From Bacteroidaceae bacterium (GTDB lineage: Bacteria > Bacteroidota > Bacteroidia > Bacteroidales > Bacteroidaceae), in NCBI GenBank assembly GCA_017509605.1, contig JAFWPH010000028.1:1-64000 (forward strand): a DNA stretch of 64,000 nucleotides, given 5' to 3'. Positions 7,678-17,132 of the stretch are shown piece after piece (within the stretch, counting starts at the first letter, position 1; each line of letters opens with the position of its first letter). Both the position numbers and the translations under genes were made by a program. Under the pieces are notes generated by a model. It was not told the DNA's origin. It made no database searches and was given only the letters and a program-made list of their open reading frames with translations.

Positions 7678-7728
7678 GTTACATACAGACGACCACATTC
7701 CAATCATAAGCGGTCTGAAAGACGAAAA

Positions 7729-7771
7729 AGCCAGTAGCTTGGGTGCTATCCCGTGCTACTGGCTGTTTTTT
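7729..7771. terminator. Bidirectional terminator between convergent genes
   Basis: AGCCAGTAGC (7729-7738) pairs with GCTACTGGCT (7755-7764), followed by TTTTTT (7766-7771) on the plus strand; an A run before the stem supplies the T tract for the minus strand. It separates the TerB-like gene from the convergent gene ending at 7825. Confidence 0.8.
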
Positions 7772-7824
7772 CATCATGCCCCTCATGGGCGTTCGGGGGT
7801 TAGACTCCCTCGTCTGAAGTCTGT

Positions 7825-8307
7825 TTAGATTCTGAATTCGTTGTCGGGGAACTCGATGATGTCGGGTGTGCCATCGTGTGTGAGATCGACATTGAGGAAC
7901 TCCAGCATATTGCCTTCCTTCATAATGATGTCGATGTTTGTGACAGTGGGTTTGAACTTTGCGAACACCCATGATACGTACTTGTATCCGTTGGTGAAGT
8001 TCTCCTCGCCTGGTTTGAATCCCACATGGAACTTGCATTTATACTTCTTGCCGGTGACGCGGTCGATGCAGACGATCTTCTTTGTTGGGGTGACGTTTAT
8101 CTTGCTCCCATCGAACGCGACTTTCACCACTGTTCCATACTTCTCGTACGATACGGAGATGATCTTGCAGCCACTGGCATTGATGCTCTCGGTTTCGGGA
8201 TACATTACCCTGTCGCCGATGTTTCCCTGTGGGTTGTTGTCTTCTGCGAAGGCTGGCATGGCGAAAACTGACGCCACAGCCATGATGAATGCAAACAGTT
8301 TTTTCAT
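7825..8307 (-). CDS. Secreted hypothetical protein
   Basis: A 160-residue protein starting MKKLFAFIMAVASVFAMPAFA, a clear Sec signal peptide with AFA/ED cleavage near residue 21. The mature part is beta-rich (ISVSYEKYGTVVKVAFDGSKINV; VTGKKYKCKFHVGFKPGEENF) and predicted to be periplasmic or surface-exposed. No family is recognised. The frame is open 50 codons further upstream, but that extension is Arg-rich, overlaps the end of rnr and would bury the signal peptide, so ATG at 8307 is used. The 28-bp gap to the rnr stop suggests it is transcribed with rnr. Confidence 0.7.
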   Translation of the reverse strand: MKKLFAFIMAVASVFAMPAFAEDNNPQGNIGDRVMYPETESINASGCKIISVSYEKYGTVVKVAFDGSKINVTPTKKIVCIDRVTGKKYKCKFHVGFKPGEENFTNGYKYVSWVFAKFKPTVTNIDIIMKEGNMLEFLNVDLTHDGTPDIIEFPDNEFRI

Positions 8308-8335
8308 AATTGTTAAGTTTTTTGCTTGTTGGTTA

Positions 8336-10636
8336 TTATTTTCTCTTGTTCTTCTTTCCCTTGCTTTTCTTTCCCTTGTTCGTAGTTTGTCCACCGCTCT
8401 TGAGTCCCTTGTAGAAAGGCACGTCAGCTGCATGGTGGTGAGTGTTCTCTGGGTCAACCAGTTCGAAGTCGAGTTGTTTCTTGAAGAGGTTGGCAGCAGC
8501 CACCTTGATTCTCACCTCATCTCCGATGGTGAATTTGTTGCCAGTCTTCCGTCCCACGAGGCAGTAGCTTCGGTCATCGTAATCGAAGGTCTCGTTTCCG
8601 AGGAAGCGCAGTGAGACAAGTCCCTCGCAGTGGTTCTCGTTGATTTCGGCATACACACCAAACTCCGTCACTCCCGTGATGGTGGCGTCGAACTCCTGTC
8701 CGATCTTGTCCGCGAGGAATTCCACCTGTTTGTACTTGATGCTGGCTCTTTCAGCGTTAGCTGCCAGTTGCTCCATCTCACTGCTGTGGTCGCAGTATTC
8801 CTCGTATTTCTGTTTGTTGGCGCTCTTGGCTCCATGTTCGTAAGCAGTGAGCAGTCGGTGCACCATGAGGTCTGGATAGCGTCGGATAGGTGATGTGAAG
8901 TGTGTGTAGTAGTCGAACGCCAGTCCGTAGTGTCCGATGTTGAAAGTGCTGTACCTTGCTTTAGCCATGGCCCTGAGCGCTACGGTTTCCACAAGTTTCT
9001 CCATAGACTTTCCGTTGACATCGATGAAGAGTTTGTTGAGGCTCTGGGCGATGTCCTTGCCGCTGCCCTGAGTGTCGAGTTTCATGCCGAATCGCGACAC
9101 GAAGTTACCCAGAGTCTCGAGTTTGCCTGGGTCTGGCACGTCGTGTATTCGGTAAGGCAGTGTTTTGGGTTCCTTGCTCTTGCCCACGCTCTCAGCCACA
9201 GTTCGGTTAGCGAGGAGCATGAACTCCTCGATAAGCTTGTTGGCATCCTTAGACTTCTTGAACCATACCCTCAGTGGCTTGCCATTCTCGTCGATGTCGA
9301 ACTTGGCCTCCTCGCTGTTGAAGTCGATGGCACCTGTCTTGAAACGTCCTTCCCTGAGTCGGTGCGCCATTCGGTTGAGTGTGATGAGTTCGTTTGCCAG
9401 TTCGCCTCTTCGTTTGTTCTTGTCCACAGGCACAGCGCCGGGGATGTCGGATGCCTCCCCGTTCTGCTCGAGGATGTCCTGGACTTCTTCGTAGGCGAAG
9501 CGTCTGCAGCTCTTGATGACGGTGTGCACGATGCGGGAACGTTTGATATTGGCATCCTCGTCCATGTCGAAGACGACAGAGAAGGTGAGTTTTTCCTCAT
9601 CGGGACGCAGAGAACAGATGAAGTTGCACAGCCTCTCTGGCAGCATGGGAATGGTTCTATCCACCAGATAGACGGATGTGGCCCGGTTGTATGCCTCTTG
9701 GTCAATGATGGAATTGGGTGTGACATAATGTGATACATCGGCGATATGCACGCCTACTTCCCATAGTCCGTTATCAAGCTGGCGTATGGAGAGCGCGTCG
9801 TCGAAGTCCTTGGCGTCCTTGGGGTCGATGGTGAATGTTGTGACATTTCGGAAATCCTCCCTTTTTGCAATTTCCTCGGGTGTGATGCCTGGGTCGAGTT
9901 TGTCGGCCTCCTTTTCCACCGCTTCAGGATAGGAGTAGGGAAGTCCGAATTCTGCGAGAATGGCGTGCATTTCGGTGTTGTTGTCACCACTCTTGCCCAG
10001 CACGTCGATGACCTCTCCCACGGGGTTTCGTGTGTTGTCGGGCCAGCTGAGAATCCTGACGGTCACCTTGTCCCCGTCCTTGCATCCCTTCTGCTTGTCC
10101 TTGGGGATGAGCACATCATAGGGGAAGAGTCCACTGTAGTTTTGCATGAAAGCCACATCTCCGTGCTTCTGAATGAGGCCAACGATAGGCTTGCTGTCGT
10201 GTTCCAGGATTTCGGTCACCTCACCCAGCACCTTGCTGCCTCCCCTTCTTTTGGCGAAGATGCAGACTTTCACCTTGTCGCCATGTATAGCATGGTGTGC
10301 GTCCTCGTCATAAATCCTCACCAGTGTTCCGTCGGCTAATTCCACGTATCCTTTGCCGTGGTTTCGGCGGACGTAGGTGCCTTCCTCAATCTGGCTCTGT
10401 GGGTTGTATGCGATGTCTCCGTCGGAATTCTGGCTGAGTTTCTTCTCCTCAATCAGGTTGTCGATGATATCCACCGCCATCATCTTTCCTGGATGGTTGG
10501 TGATTTTCAGCAGACGCATGATTTTCTTTTTCGGGAAACTCTCTCCCCGGTGCTCCATAAGGAAGTTCATGATTCTCTCGGTGAGAAGATTTCTGTCGAG
10601 TGTTGGCAAGAACGTCTTTATCTTTTTTTTGGCCAT
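8336..10636 (-). CDS. rnr: Ribonuclease R
   Basis: A ~766-residue RNase II/R-family processive 3'-5' exoribonuclease. In order: an N-terminal winged-helix region (~15-75), cold-shock/OB domains (~85-215), the RNB catalytic domain with DPKDAKDFDDAL at about 272-283 holding the metal-binding aspartates, an S1 RNA-binding domain (~645-725, containing GQEFDATITGVTEFGVYAEI), and a Lys-rich tail (KGKKSKGKKNKRK) typical of RNase R. It degrades structured RNA and takes part in rRNA and mRNA quality control. The second ATG at 10636 (MAKKKIKTF) is preferred to the one at 10654, as family members start with this basic segment. Confidence 0.93.
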   Translation of the reverse strand: MAKKKIKTFLPTLDRNLLTERIMNFLMEHRGESFPKKKIMRLLKITNHPGKMMAVDIIDNLIEEKKLSQNSDGDIAYNPQSQIEEGTYVRRNHGKGYVELADGTLVRIYDEDAHHAIHGDKVKVCIFAKRRGGSKVLGEVTEILEHDSKPIVGLIQKHGDVAFMQNYSGLFPYDVLIPKDKQKGCKDGDKVTVRILSWPDNTRNPVGEVIDVLGKSGDNNTEMHAILAEFGLPYSYPEAVEKEADKLDPGITPEEIAKREDFRNVTTFTIDPKDAKDFDDALSIRQLDNGLWEVGVHIADVSHYVTPNSIIDQEAYNRATSVYLVDRTIPMLPERLCNFICSLRPDEEKLTFSVVFDMDEDANIKRSRIVHTVIKSCRRFAYEEVQDILEQNGEASDIPGAVPVDKNKRRGELANELITLNRMAHRLREGRFKTGAIDFNSEEAKFDIDENGKPLRVWFKKSKDANKLIEEFMLLANRTVAESVGKSKEPKTLPYRIHDVPDPGKLETLGNFVSRFGMKLDTQGSGKDIAQSLNKLFIDVNGKSMEKLVETVALRAMAKARYSTFNIGHYGLAFDYYTHFTSPIRRYPDLMVHRLLTAYEHGAKSANKQKYEEYCDHSSEMEQLAANAERASIKYKQVEFLADKIGQEFDATITGVTEFGVYAEINENHCEGLVSLRFLGNETFDYDDRSYCLVGRKTGNKFTIGDEVRIKVAAANLFKKQLDFELVDPENTHHHAADVPFYKGLKSGGQTTNKGKKSKGKKNKRK

Positions 10637-10736
10637 AATCGTGATGTTTTTCAAAATTTGCGATTAAATTACGACTTTTTTTCGATAGTTTGTATTCCAA
10701 AACGTCAAAAAAGTTATTTTAAGCCTAAAAAAGTGG

Positions 10737-10744
10737 TAAATTTG
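10737..10744 (+). promoter_or_regulatory. Probable promoter -7 box upstream of the epimerase gene
   Basis: TAAATTTG matches TAnnTTTG 101 bp before the ATG at 10846. No good -33 box is seen. The leader would be about 95 nt and shows no clear structure. Confidence 0.45.
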
Positions 10745-10845
10745 CCTCGTGAAAGCAGATTTTTCACTTTTTATCCAGTGAAATCAGCTTGAAGCTTAAT
10801 CGCTTTTTTCTAAAAGACAATTTATAGAAGACCCATAGAGAGACA

Positions 10846-11937
10846 ATGGATAAGATATTCATCACAGGCGCTTCAGGATTCATTGGCAGTTTCTTGGTCG
10901 AGGAGGCTCATGCCCGCAGATATGAAGTATGGGCAGGAGTACGGTCCACCAGCAGCCGCAAGTACTTGCAGGCGGAGTGGGTGAATGTGTTGCCGCTCGA
11001 CCTGACTGACGCCACGGTGCTCCGAGGTCAGTTGGAGCGCTTCAAGTCGAAGTATGGAAAATGGGACGTAGTGGTTCATGCGGCTGGTGCCACCAAGTGC
11101 CTTCGTCCTGAGGATTTCATGCTCCACAACTACGAATGTACGAAGAACCTTGTTGATACATTGCTTGCCCTCGACATGATGCCTCGTCAATTCATCTATC
11201 TGAGCAGTCTGAGTGTGATGGGTCCAGTGAAGGATGAACAGCAGACTGCCAGCGAGGTGGTTGTTCCCCGTGGCATCCACGACTCCAAGTCGTTTGTGGA
11301 GCGTTTCACTATACGGGATTCGGTCTATGCCGACATTTCTCTTGCTGATACGGCCTGTCCGAATACCGCATATGGTGAGAGCAAGTTGAAGGCCGAGGAT
11401 TATCTGCGTCAGGTAGAAGGTCTGCCTTTGGTCATCATGCGTCCGACGGGAGTCTATGGTCCCCGTGAGAAAGACTACTTTCTGATGGCGAAGAGTATCA
11501 AGAAGCACATAGACTTCGCTGTAGGTTTCCAGCCACAGGAGATAACATTTGTCTATGTGAAGGACCTTGTCGGGGCCATCTTCGCCGCCATTGACAAAAG
11601 TATAACGGGCAGAACTTATTTCGTCAGCGATGGTTATGTATATTCCTCACGTGCTTTCAGCGACTTGTTGCAAGAGCACATGGGCGTGAAGCACGTGTTT
11701 CATGTGAAAGCTCCTTTGTGGCTGCTTCGTGTTGTCTCTTCGGTGTCAGAGTTCTGGTCGGGTCTTACCGGCAAGGCCAGCACGCTCAATGGCGACAAAT
11801 ACAAGATCATGAAGCAGCGCAACTGGCGTTGTGACATTAGTGGAATGATAGAAGAGTTGGGGTATATCCCGCAGTGGAATCTCCAGCGCGGTGTGGAGGA
11901 AACAGTGAATTGGTATAAGAAAGAGAAATGGATATAA
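10846..11937 (+). CDS. NAD-dependent epimerase/dehydratase (extended SDR)
   Basis: A 363-residue extended short-chain dehydrogenase. The Rossmann motif TGASGFIG is at residues 7-14 and the catalytic YGESK at 176-180 (Tyr176, Lys180); LSSLSVMG supplies the catalytic-region serine. MRPTGVYGPREKDYF matches the usual 'RP-nvYGPr' substrate segment. Members act on nucleotide sugars or on small ketone/alcohol substrates; the exact substrate cannot be inferred. The gene ends inside the start of a PAP2 phosphatase gene (10-bp overlap), so the two work from one transcript, perhaps in lipid or glycan-lipid metabolism. Confidence 0.85.
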   Translation: MDKIFITGASGFIGSFLVEEAHARRYEVWAGVRSTSSRKYLQAEWVNVLPLDLTDATVLRGQLERFKSKYGKWDVVVHAAGATKCLRPEDFMLHNYECTKNLVDTLLALDMMPRQFIYLSSLSVMGPVKDEQQTASEVVVPRGIHDSKSFVERFTIRDSVYADISLADTACPNTAYGESKLKAEDYLRQVEGLPLVIMRPTGVYGPREKDYFLMAKSIKKHIDFAVGFQPQEITFVYVKDLVGAIFAAIDKSITGRTYFVSDGYVYSSRAFSDLLQEHMGVKHVFHVKAPLWLLRVVSSVSEFWSGLTGKASTLNGDKYKIMKQRNWRCDISGMIEELGYIPQWNLQRGVEETVNWYKKEKWI

Positions 11938-12887
11938 AAGATTTGATTAAGAGACATCGTCTCAAGGGCTTGCTGAGTGTAGAGATCGTGACCTTGGCCT
12001 ATATGCTGTTCACGGCAGTATTGATAGGTATCCATCATGCAGGTTTGAATGAGCCTTCTGTGTTGGTGATGAACCGTGTGTGGGTGTTTTTGGGTATATT
12101 GGTCATCAATATCGTTTATTTGTTCTGGCCATGTCGTTTGAGCGTCTGGTTGCGTTTGATATTGATTTTCCTGACTCTTATCATCTGGTATCCAGAGACC
12201 TACGATTTTTGTAGCCAGTACCCCTACCTCGACCACTTCTTCGCTGGGTTAGACCAGCGTTTTTTCGGTTGCCAGCCAGCGTTGGAATTCAACAAGGTTT
12301 TGTCGGGAATGGTTTGGAACGAATTGTTCTGCTTTGGTTACTATATGTATTACTACTTGATGGCATCGGTTCTCCTATTTTATATGGTCTGCCGCTACAA
12401 ACGTCTCGACTGGGCGGGCTATGTGTTTATGGGGTCGTTCTTCATTTATTATGTGGTATTTGATTTCCTTCCCGTGGCAGGTCCTCAGTATTATTTCCAT
12501 GCCATAGGCACATCGAGTTTAGAGAACGGTGTCTTCCCCCAAATGGGCTACTTCTTCAAGACGCATCTTGATGCGATGCATTTGGATGTGACAGGTCCGT
12601 TCAGTCAATTGGTGGCAGAAACCCAGGAGTTCGGAGAGCGGCCTACGGCAGCGTTTCCGAGCAGTCATGTTGGCATGAGCACGGTGGCGATGATTCTGGC
12701 TTGGAAGAGTGGCAACCGATGGTTGTTCTGGATTCTGATGCCAGTTTTCATTCTTCTCTGCTGCGCCACAGTGTATATCCGCGCCCACTATCTCGTTGAT
12801 TCCATCGCCGGTCTCATCTCCGCCTTCCTGTTCTACTGGCTCACCAACTGGAGTTACAAGTATGTAGGCAGACGTCATTTTGAATAA
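11928..12887 (+). CDS. PAP2-family membrane phosphatase
   Basis: A 319-residue integral membrane protein with about six hydrophobic segments. The PAP2 signature is visible as FPSSHVG (~243-249, catalytic His with preceding serines) and IRAHYLVD (~284-291, second Arg/His/Asp set). The N-terminal ~130 residues add extra membrane helices. Such enzymes remove phosphate from lipid phosphates such as phosphatidic acid or undecaprenyl pyrophosphate, or transfer phospho groups onto lipid A; which applies is unclear. It overlaps the SDR gene by 10 bp. Confidence 0.85.
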   Translation: MDIKDLIKRHRLKGLLSVEIVTLAYMLFTAVLIGIHHAGLNEPSVLVMNRVWVFLGILVINIVYLFWPCRLSVWLRLILIFLTLIIWYPETYDFCSQYPYLDHFFAGLDQRFFGCQPALEFNKVLSGMVWNELFCFGYYMYYYLMASVLLFYMVCRYKRLDWAGYVFMGSFFIYYVVFDFLPVAGPQYYFHAIGTSSLENGVFPQMGYFFKTHLDAMHLDVTGPFSQLVAETQEFGERPTAAFPSSHVGMSTVAMILAWKSGNRWLFWILMPVFILLCCATVYIRAHYLVDSIAGLISAFLFYWLTNWSYKYVGRRHFE

Positions 12888-13022
12888 GCAAGAAGGAGTC
12901 TTACAAAGAGGTGGTTTTCGTCAAATCTCGTTAAAAAATGTAGATTTGGTTGGTGGTATGAAAAAAAAGCGGTTCTTTTGTATCACATATATTTATGGGA
13001 TAAAAAAATAAGCGAAAAAACA

Positions 13023-14705
13023 ATGAAAAAGATTCCAATCATTATTCTGTGCCTTATTTTCGCACTCAGTGTATCGGCACAGGATTACACGCCGCGCTAC
13101 CGTTATCGCGTGACGTTGAAGGACAAGAAAGGCACTCCCTTCACTACCAGCCGTCCTGAGCAGTTTCTTTCAGCCAAGGCTATTGAGCGCCGCAAGAAGC
13201 AGAAACTGAAAATCGACAAGACCGACTTGCCTGTGAGTCCGGTTTATTTGACCGCTATCCGTCAAGACGGGGTGAAGGTGATTATCTGCAGCAAGTGGAA
13301 CAACACAGTTCTGGTTGAGACCACCGACACCACTTTGATGGACAAGGTTCGCCAGGAACCCTTTGTCACCGCAGTGCGCAAAGTGGCTGTCTATACCAAG
13401 GACGACACTCCAGACCATAACGCCCGTTTCGCATACATCAAGACAGATGAGGCCAAGGCAATGGTTGAGGCAGAAAAAGAAGCGCAGGATGAGCCTGTAG
13501 TAGAGGAAGCCCCTGCAAGTTCGTTGGAGGAGCAAGCCTCCGCGATGCTCGACACAGAATTGGGTGCTATTCTGGGCAGAATCTACCCAGACTTGGAGAA
13601 CTTGACTCCTCAGCAGCAAGATTCAGTGAAGGTGTTCAAGGCGTTGATGTTGAAATTGGCGCTTTCGGAACTCTCGAATTCGCGCAATAATGATGACGAA
13701 GCTGATGAGGTTGATGAAGAGGAGTATGCCCGCCTGGAGGCCTTGATGGATTCGGACAGTGGAGAGTCGGAACAAAAGCCAGTTGAGAAGCCTTATAACT
13801 ATTATGGTAAGGGTTGGGGCCAACTCCACATGATGAATGTTGACGCTTTGCATGAGAAGGGTTTCAAGGGTAAGGGCATGACGATAGCCGTTATCGACGG
13901 TGGTTTCTACAATGCCGACATCATCCCGATGCTGAAGAATGTGACAGTCTTGGGTTACAGGGATTTCGTGAATCCAGGCATTGACAATGTGTTTGAGCAG
14001 GAGTTGCATGGCACAATGGTGCTCTCTTGCATCGGCACGAACCAGCCAGGTACTTTCGTAGGTACGGCTCCCGAGGCTTCATTCTGGTTGCTTCGCAGTG
14101 AGGACGGTCATAGCGAGCAGTTGGTGGAGGAAGACACTTGGTGCGCCGCCATAGAGTTTGCTGACAGTGTGGGTGTGGATGTGGTGAACACCTCATTGGG
14201 TTATACGGAGTTTGACAACAAGGCCGACAATGTTCGTTACTATGAACTCGATGGAAAGACTCATCTCATCTCTCGTTCTGCTTCCATGGCTGCCAACAAG
14301 GGTATGGTTTGCTGCCAGTCGGCTGGCAACAGCGCTTTCTACGACGCATGGAAACTGATCGGTGCTCCTGCTGACGCAGACAACATCCTCACGGTGGGTG
14401 CTGTGAACAACAAGCGGGTGAACACCCTGTTCTCGTCGATTGGTAATTCTTACGACGGACGCATCAAACCAGATGTATGCGCTCAGGGTGAGGACTGCAC
14501 CGTGATTGACCGTGACGGTACATTGACCACAGCTGACGGCACCAGTTTCTCATCACCTATCATGTGTGGTAGTGTCGCTTGTTTCTGGCAGGCCAATCCC
14601 AAACTCACCGCCAAGCAGGTGATCAGCGCCGTTCGTGCGCTTGGTGATAATGCAGAGCATCCCGACAATGTGTTTGGTTGGGGCATACCTGACTACAGCA
14701 AGTAA
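13023..14705 (+). CDS. Secreted S8-family serine peptidase (subtilase)
   Basis: A 560-residue subtilisin-like protease. It has a signal peptide (KKIPIIILCLIFALSVSA/QD), an N-terminal propeptide-like domain (~20-150), an acidic linker (~150-265) and the peptidase domain. The catalytic triad is visible: Asp292 in AVIDGG, His329 in ELHGTMV and Ser508 in GTSFSSP; Asn in QSAGNSAF completes the oxyanion hole. The acidic insertion between pro-region and catalytic domain is unusual and probably surface-exposed. No T9SS tail is seen. ATG at 13023 is chosen because it begins the signal peptide; the frame is open 15 codons further upstream. Confidence 0.9.
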   Translation: MKKIPIIILCLIFALSVSAQDYTPRYRYRVTLKDKKGTPFTTSRPEQFLSAKAIERRKKQKLKIDKTDLPVSPVYLTAIRQDGVKVIICSKWNNTVLVETTDTTLMDKVRQEPFVTAVRKVAVYTKDDTPDHNARFAYIKTDEAKAMVEAEKEAQDEPVVEEAPASSLEEQASAMLDTELGAILGRIYPDLENLTPQQQDSVKVFKALMLKLALSELSNSRNNDDEADEVDEEEYARLEALMDSDSGESEQKPVEKPYNYYGKGWGQLHMMNVDALHEKGFKGKGMTIAVIDGGFYNADIIPMLKNVTVLGYRDFVNPGIDNVFEQELHGTMVLSCIGTNQPGTFVGTAPEASFWLLRSEDGHSEQLVEEDTWCAAIEFADSVGVDVVNTSLGYTEFDNKADNVRYYELDGKTHLISRSASMAANKGMVCCQSAGNSAFYDAWKLIGAPADADNILTVGAVNNKRVNTLFSSIGNSYDGRIKPDVCAQGEDCTVIDRDGTLTTADGTSFSSPIMCGSVACFWQANPKLTAKQVISAVRALGDNAEHPDNVFGWGIPDYSK

Positions 14706-14719
14706 AACTTGTCATTCAT

Positions 14720-14773
14720 AACGAAACAACCGCATGGTAAGTCAGAAATGACCCGCCATGCGGTTGTTTCGTT
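14720..14773. terminator. Bidirectional terminator between convergent genes
   Basis: A perfect 18-bp inverted repeat (14720-14737 with 14756-14773) fills the 69-bp gap between the subtilase stop (14705) and the convergent gene's stop (14775). Confidence 0.8.
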
Positions 14774-14774
14774 G

Positions 14775-16652
14775 TTAATGGACTATCTTGTCCTGATGGA
14801 TGATGTAGGGTATGTTCTTGACGATGAACAAGTCTTTCTTTTCTTGGTGAGGCAGTTCGTCGTAGGGAGCTATGTCAAGGTGGATAAACTTCTCCTTCTT
14901 GAGTTGTTCGAAAAGAGTGCGGTCTTTCCTTTTCTCTTTAGATGCGGCTTGGTAGCCCATGAGCAACGTGGTGAGCATCCAACGGCGGTGCTCCAATTCC
15001 GAGAGTCTTTCCAGCATTTCCTCACTCATGGCGTCGATGCTTTCGCGTGTGGCTTCCAGTCTGAAACTGCGCAGATTCAGCCTTATGCTGTTGGCATTGG
15101 CGATGCTCGAACGCTTATGCGCTTGGGATAGTTTGTTCCATGCCTCGTCCTCATTGGCCGATGGTTTCTTGCTGAACCCAGAGTCATAGAGGAAGTTCAC
15201 CCGCTTCGCCCATTCCGACTGGCGTGTGAGGAGTGCATCGTTCGATGGTGTGGCTTCTCCGAAGCAGATGATGTTGCCATACATGCCTGTTGCCTTGGCT
15301 TTTTCGATGAGTTCGGTATGTTCTTTCTGATAGACAGCGATGACGGCATCGGTTTCGTAGATTTCCTTGGGCAGATGGAGTGCTCCAGCGGTGTTGGTGG
15401 CGGCATTGTCGTAGCAGACGGCGATGACGAGCTTCTGCATTGGGTCGGCTGCCCATTCCAGCAGGTGCTGCCGCACGAATGGTGAGGACAGTCGGCTGTC
15501 CATGAATTCCCATTCCACGTCGAGGAAGTCGCCGTACTGCTCTTGTGGTGTGTGGATTTCGGTCTCAGTGGGGCTGACGAAGCGATAATGCGAGAGGTCG
15601 AAGAGACTTTGGTTGTTGGCCACGAAGTCGTCCATCTTCCGTCTCATCTCACCGTCGATGAACGTGATGACGGTTCGTCCTGCGGTCTGGAAATTGGGAT
15701 AGTGGCAAATCTGCGCCGCCACTTTGGCGAACGATCTGGTGGTGTAAGAACCACCGACCACGACGATGTGGAGGTGCTGTGGGTCGTCGATGTGTAGAGC
15801 GGGCAGGATGTCCGAGTTGACAAGCAGTTGCTCCACGACGTACTCGCTGTTGTTGACCACCTCGGTGTGCAACCTCAGACGTTCATCGGGTTTCTTCATA
15901 TACATGAAGACGCTGATTGAGGTATGCTGTTCGAGAGTCATGTAGCAGGTGATGGGTGATCCTTCAGTGCCGCAGATGTCGGTCAGCATATCGTTGCATC
16001 GTATGCTGATGGTGTCGTGTGCGGGTTCGTCGTCCTCGCCGATGATGTAGATGACCGATGCTTTCTCTGGGCAGGCCTTTCTCAGTTGTTGTTCTGTCTC
16101 ACGGTCGCCGTGGTAATAGGTGATGCGGTCGCTGAACTTGCTGTCGGAGATGAGTGTGGTCATCTTGTCGCGGAGTGACTCCACGTCCTGTGTGGTCATT
16201 ACCACAATGTCTCTGCCTTCGTATTTCTTCTCCTTGTGGAGTGCGATGAGGATGTCCTCGAGCATGTTGCTTGCCCCGAGGATGAGCACATGGTCGCTGA
16301 AACTGTAGCGAGCCTCACCCTTTCGGTAGGCGTTGGCCAAGTTGTCGAAGACGTTAGTGAAGACCGAGATGAGCAGTGCTGAGAAGACGAACATGCCCAC
16401 CATGGCGATAATCAGTCGTAGCCAGTCGTGCTCGCCGGCACCTGAGAAGTTACCAGCGTCGAGGTAGAGTGCGATGATGTCCTGCCAGGAGAAGTTCCAT
16501 CCAGGGAAGAACAATTTGACAATGCTTGTGAAGACGATAAAGGAGGCTACAGTGACAATGAGCAGCCACAGCAGTTGGCGTCCCTCACCCTCCGAGAGCA
16601 TCTTATGGAATTTACGTTTCAGCATAACAGGTTTTTTTAAACGTGAGATCAA
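14775..16652 (-). CDS. Ion-channel-like RCK/TrkA-N protein with C-terminal RyR domain
   Basis: A 625-residue membrane protein. Two hydrophobic segments (LLWLLIVTVASFIVFTSIV near 30; IIAMVGMFVFSALLISVF near 90) flank a pore-like loop. A Rossmann/RCK module follows (SDHVLILGASNMLEDIL near 120), then a second NAD-binding-like unit (LHIVVVGGSYTTRSFAKVA near 305). The end carries a short motif (RLSELEHRRWMLTTLLMGYQ) typical of the RyR domain found in ryanodine receptors and in bacterial ligand-sensing proteins. The layout resembles CASTOR/POLLUX-like channels gated by cytoplasmic RCK rings. The combination suggests an ion channel or regulator controlled by a small ligand; substrate unknown. Confidence 0.7.
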   Translation of the reverse strand: MISRLKKPVMLKRKFHKMLSEGEGRQLLWLLIVTVASFIVFTSIVKLFFPGWNFSWQDIIALYLDAGNFSGAGEHDWLRLIIAMVGMFVFSALLISVFTNVFDNLANAYRKGEARYSFSDHVLILGASNMLEDILIALHKEKKYEGRDIVVMTTQDVESLRDKMTTLISDSKFSDRITYYHGDRETEQQLRKACPEKASVIYIIGEDDEPAHDTISIRCNDMLTDICGTEGSPITCYMTLEQHTSISVFMYMKKPDERLRLHTEVVNNSEYVVEQLLVNSDILPALHIDDPQHLHIVVVGGSYTTRSFAKVAAQICHYPNFQTAGRTVITFIDGEMRRKMDDFVANNQSLFDLSHYRFVSPTETEIHTPQEQYGDFLDVEWEFMDSRLSSPFVRQHLLEWAADPMQKLVIAVCYDNAATNTAGALHLPKEIYETDAVIAVYQKEHTELIEKAKATGMYGNIICFGEATPSNDALLTRQSEWAKRVNFLYDSGFSKKPSANEDEAWNKLSQAHKRSSIANANSIRLNLRSFRLEATRESIDAMSEEMLERLSELEHRRWMLTTLLMGYQAASKEKRKDRTLFEQLKKEKFIHLDIAPYDELPHQEKKDLFIVKNIPYIIHQDKIVH

Positions 16653-16765
16653 TGATATAAATGGGCTTTTGTTGAAAAAACACGAATATCCATGAATTTC
16701 ACATGAGAATTATATGTGTGAGAATTATATGTGGGGCAAAACGAGGCGATATAGTGTTATGGTAG

Positions 16766-17116
16766 TTATAGCGCACATAGTTGGAGGACCTCATAGAAGC
16801 GCCGCTTCTCCATCTCTGTCCGGGGTTCGGCGTTAAAGGCTACAGTAAGCAATTCGCCGGTAAACTGTTTGGCTTCTGGCCCGAATATGCTGATGACCTT
16901 GAAAGCCTCTTCATCATCACAACGCTTAAACCCCTCAGCGTAGAAGTAGTTCACTTCCTGGTCAGTGAAAGCCCGTTGTTGGGAAATATATGTCCTCAAG
17001 GCCATCATTTCGTTGGGCGATAAAAAGTCCTTAAGTCCTGTGGTTTCGAAAACTGCTCTAAAGATAGGATAGAGATAAATGTTGTAGTACGGATTGAAAT
17101 TGTTAATTCTAATCAT
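16766..17116 (-). CDS. Hypothetical protein, short paralogue of the next gene's N-terminus
   Basis: A 116-residue cytoplasmic-looking protein with no recognised domain. Its start (IRINNFNPYYNIYLYPIFRA) aligns with the N-terminus of the upstream gene at 17133-18641 (QKIDNFNEYNTVYLFQMFRA), and similarity continues through the helical segment that ends near FYEVLQLCAL versus LLEVFRKCQL. The frame is open to 17140, but ATG at 17116 matches the paralogue's start and avoids an overlap. It looks like a partial duplication kept as a separate gene. Confidence 0.65.
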   Translation of the reverse strand: MIRINNFNPYYNIYLYPIFRAVFETTGLKDFLSPNEMMALRTYISQQRAFTDQEVNYFYAEGFKRCDDEEAFKVISIFGPEAKQFTGELLTVAFNAEPRTEMEKRRFYEVLQLCAL

Positions 17117-17132
17117 AATGTGGTGCTTAGGG

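Noticed and set aside
8900-9733. 277-codon plus-strand frame
   Set aside because: Antisense to the RNase R catalytic domain, which is unmistakable.
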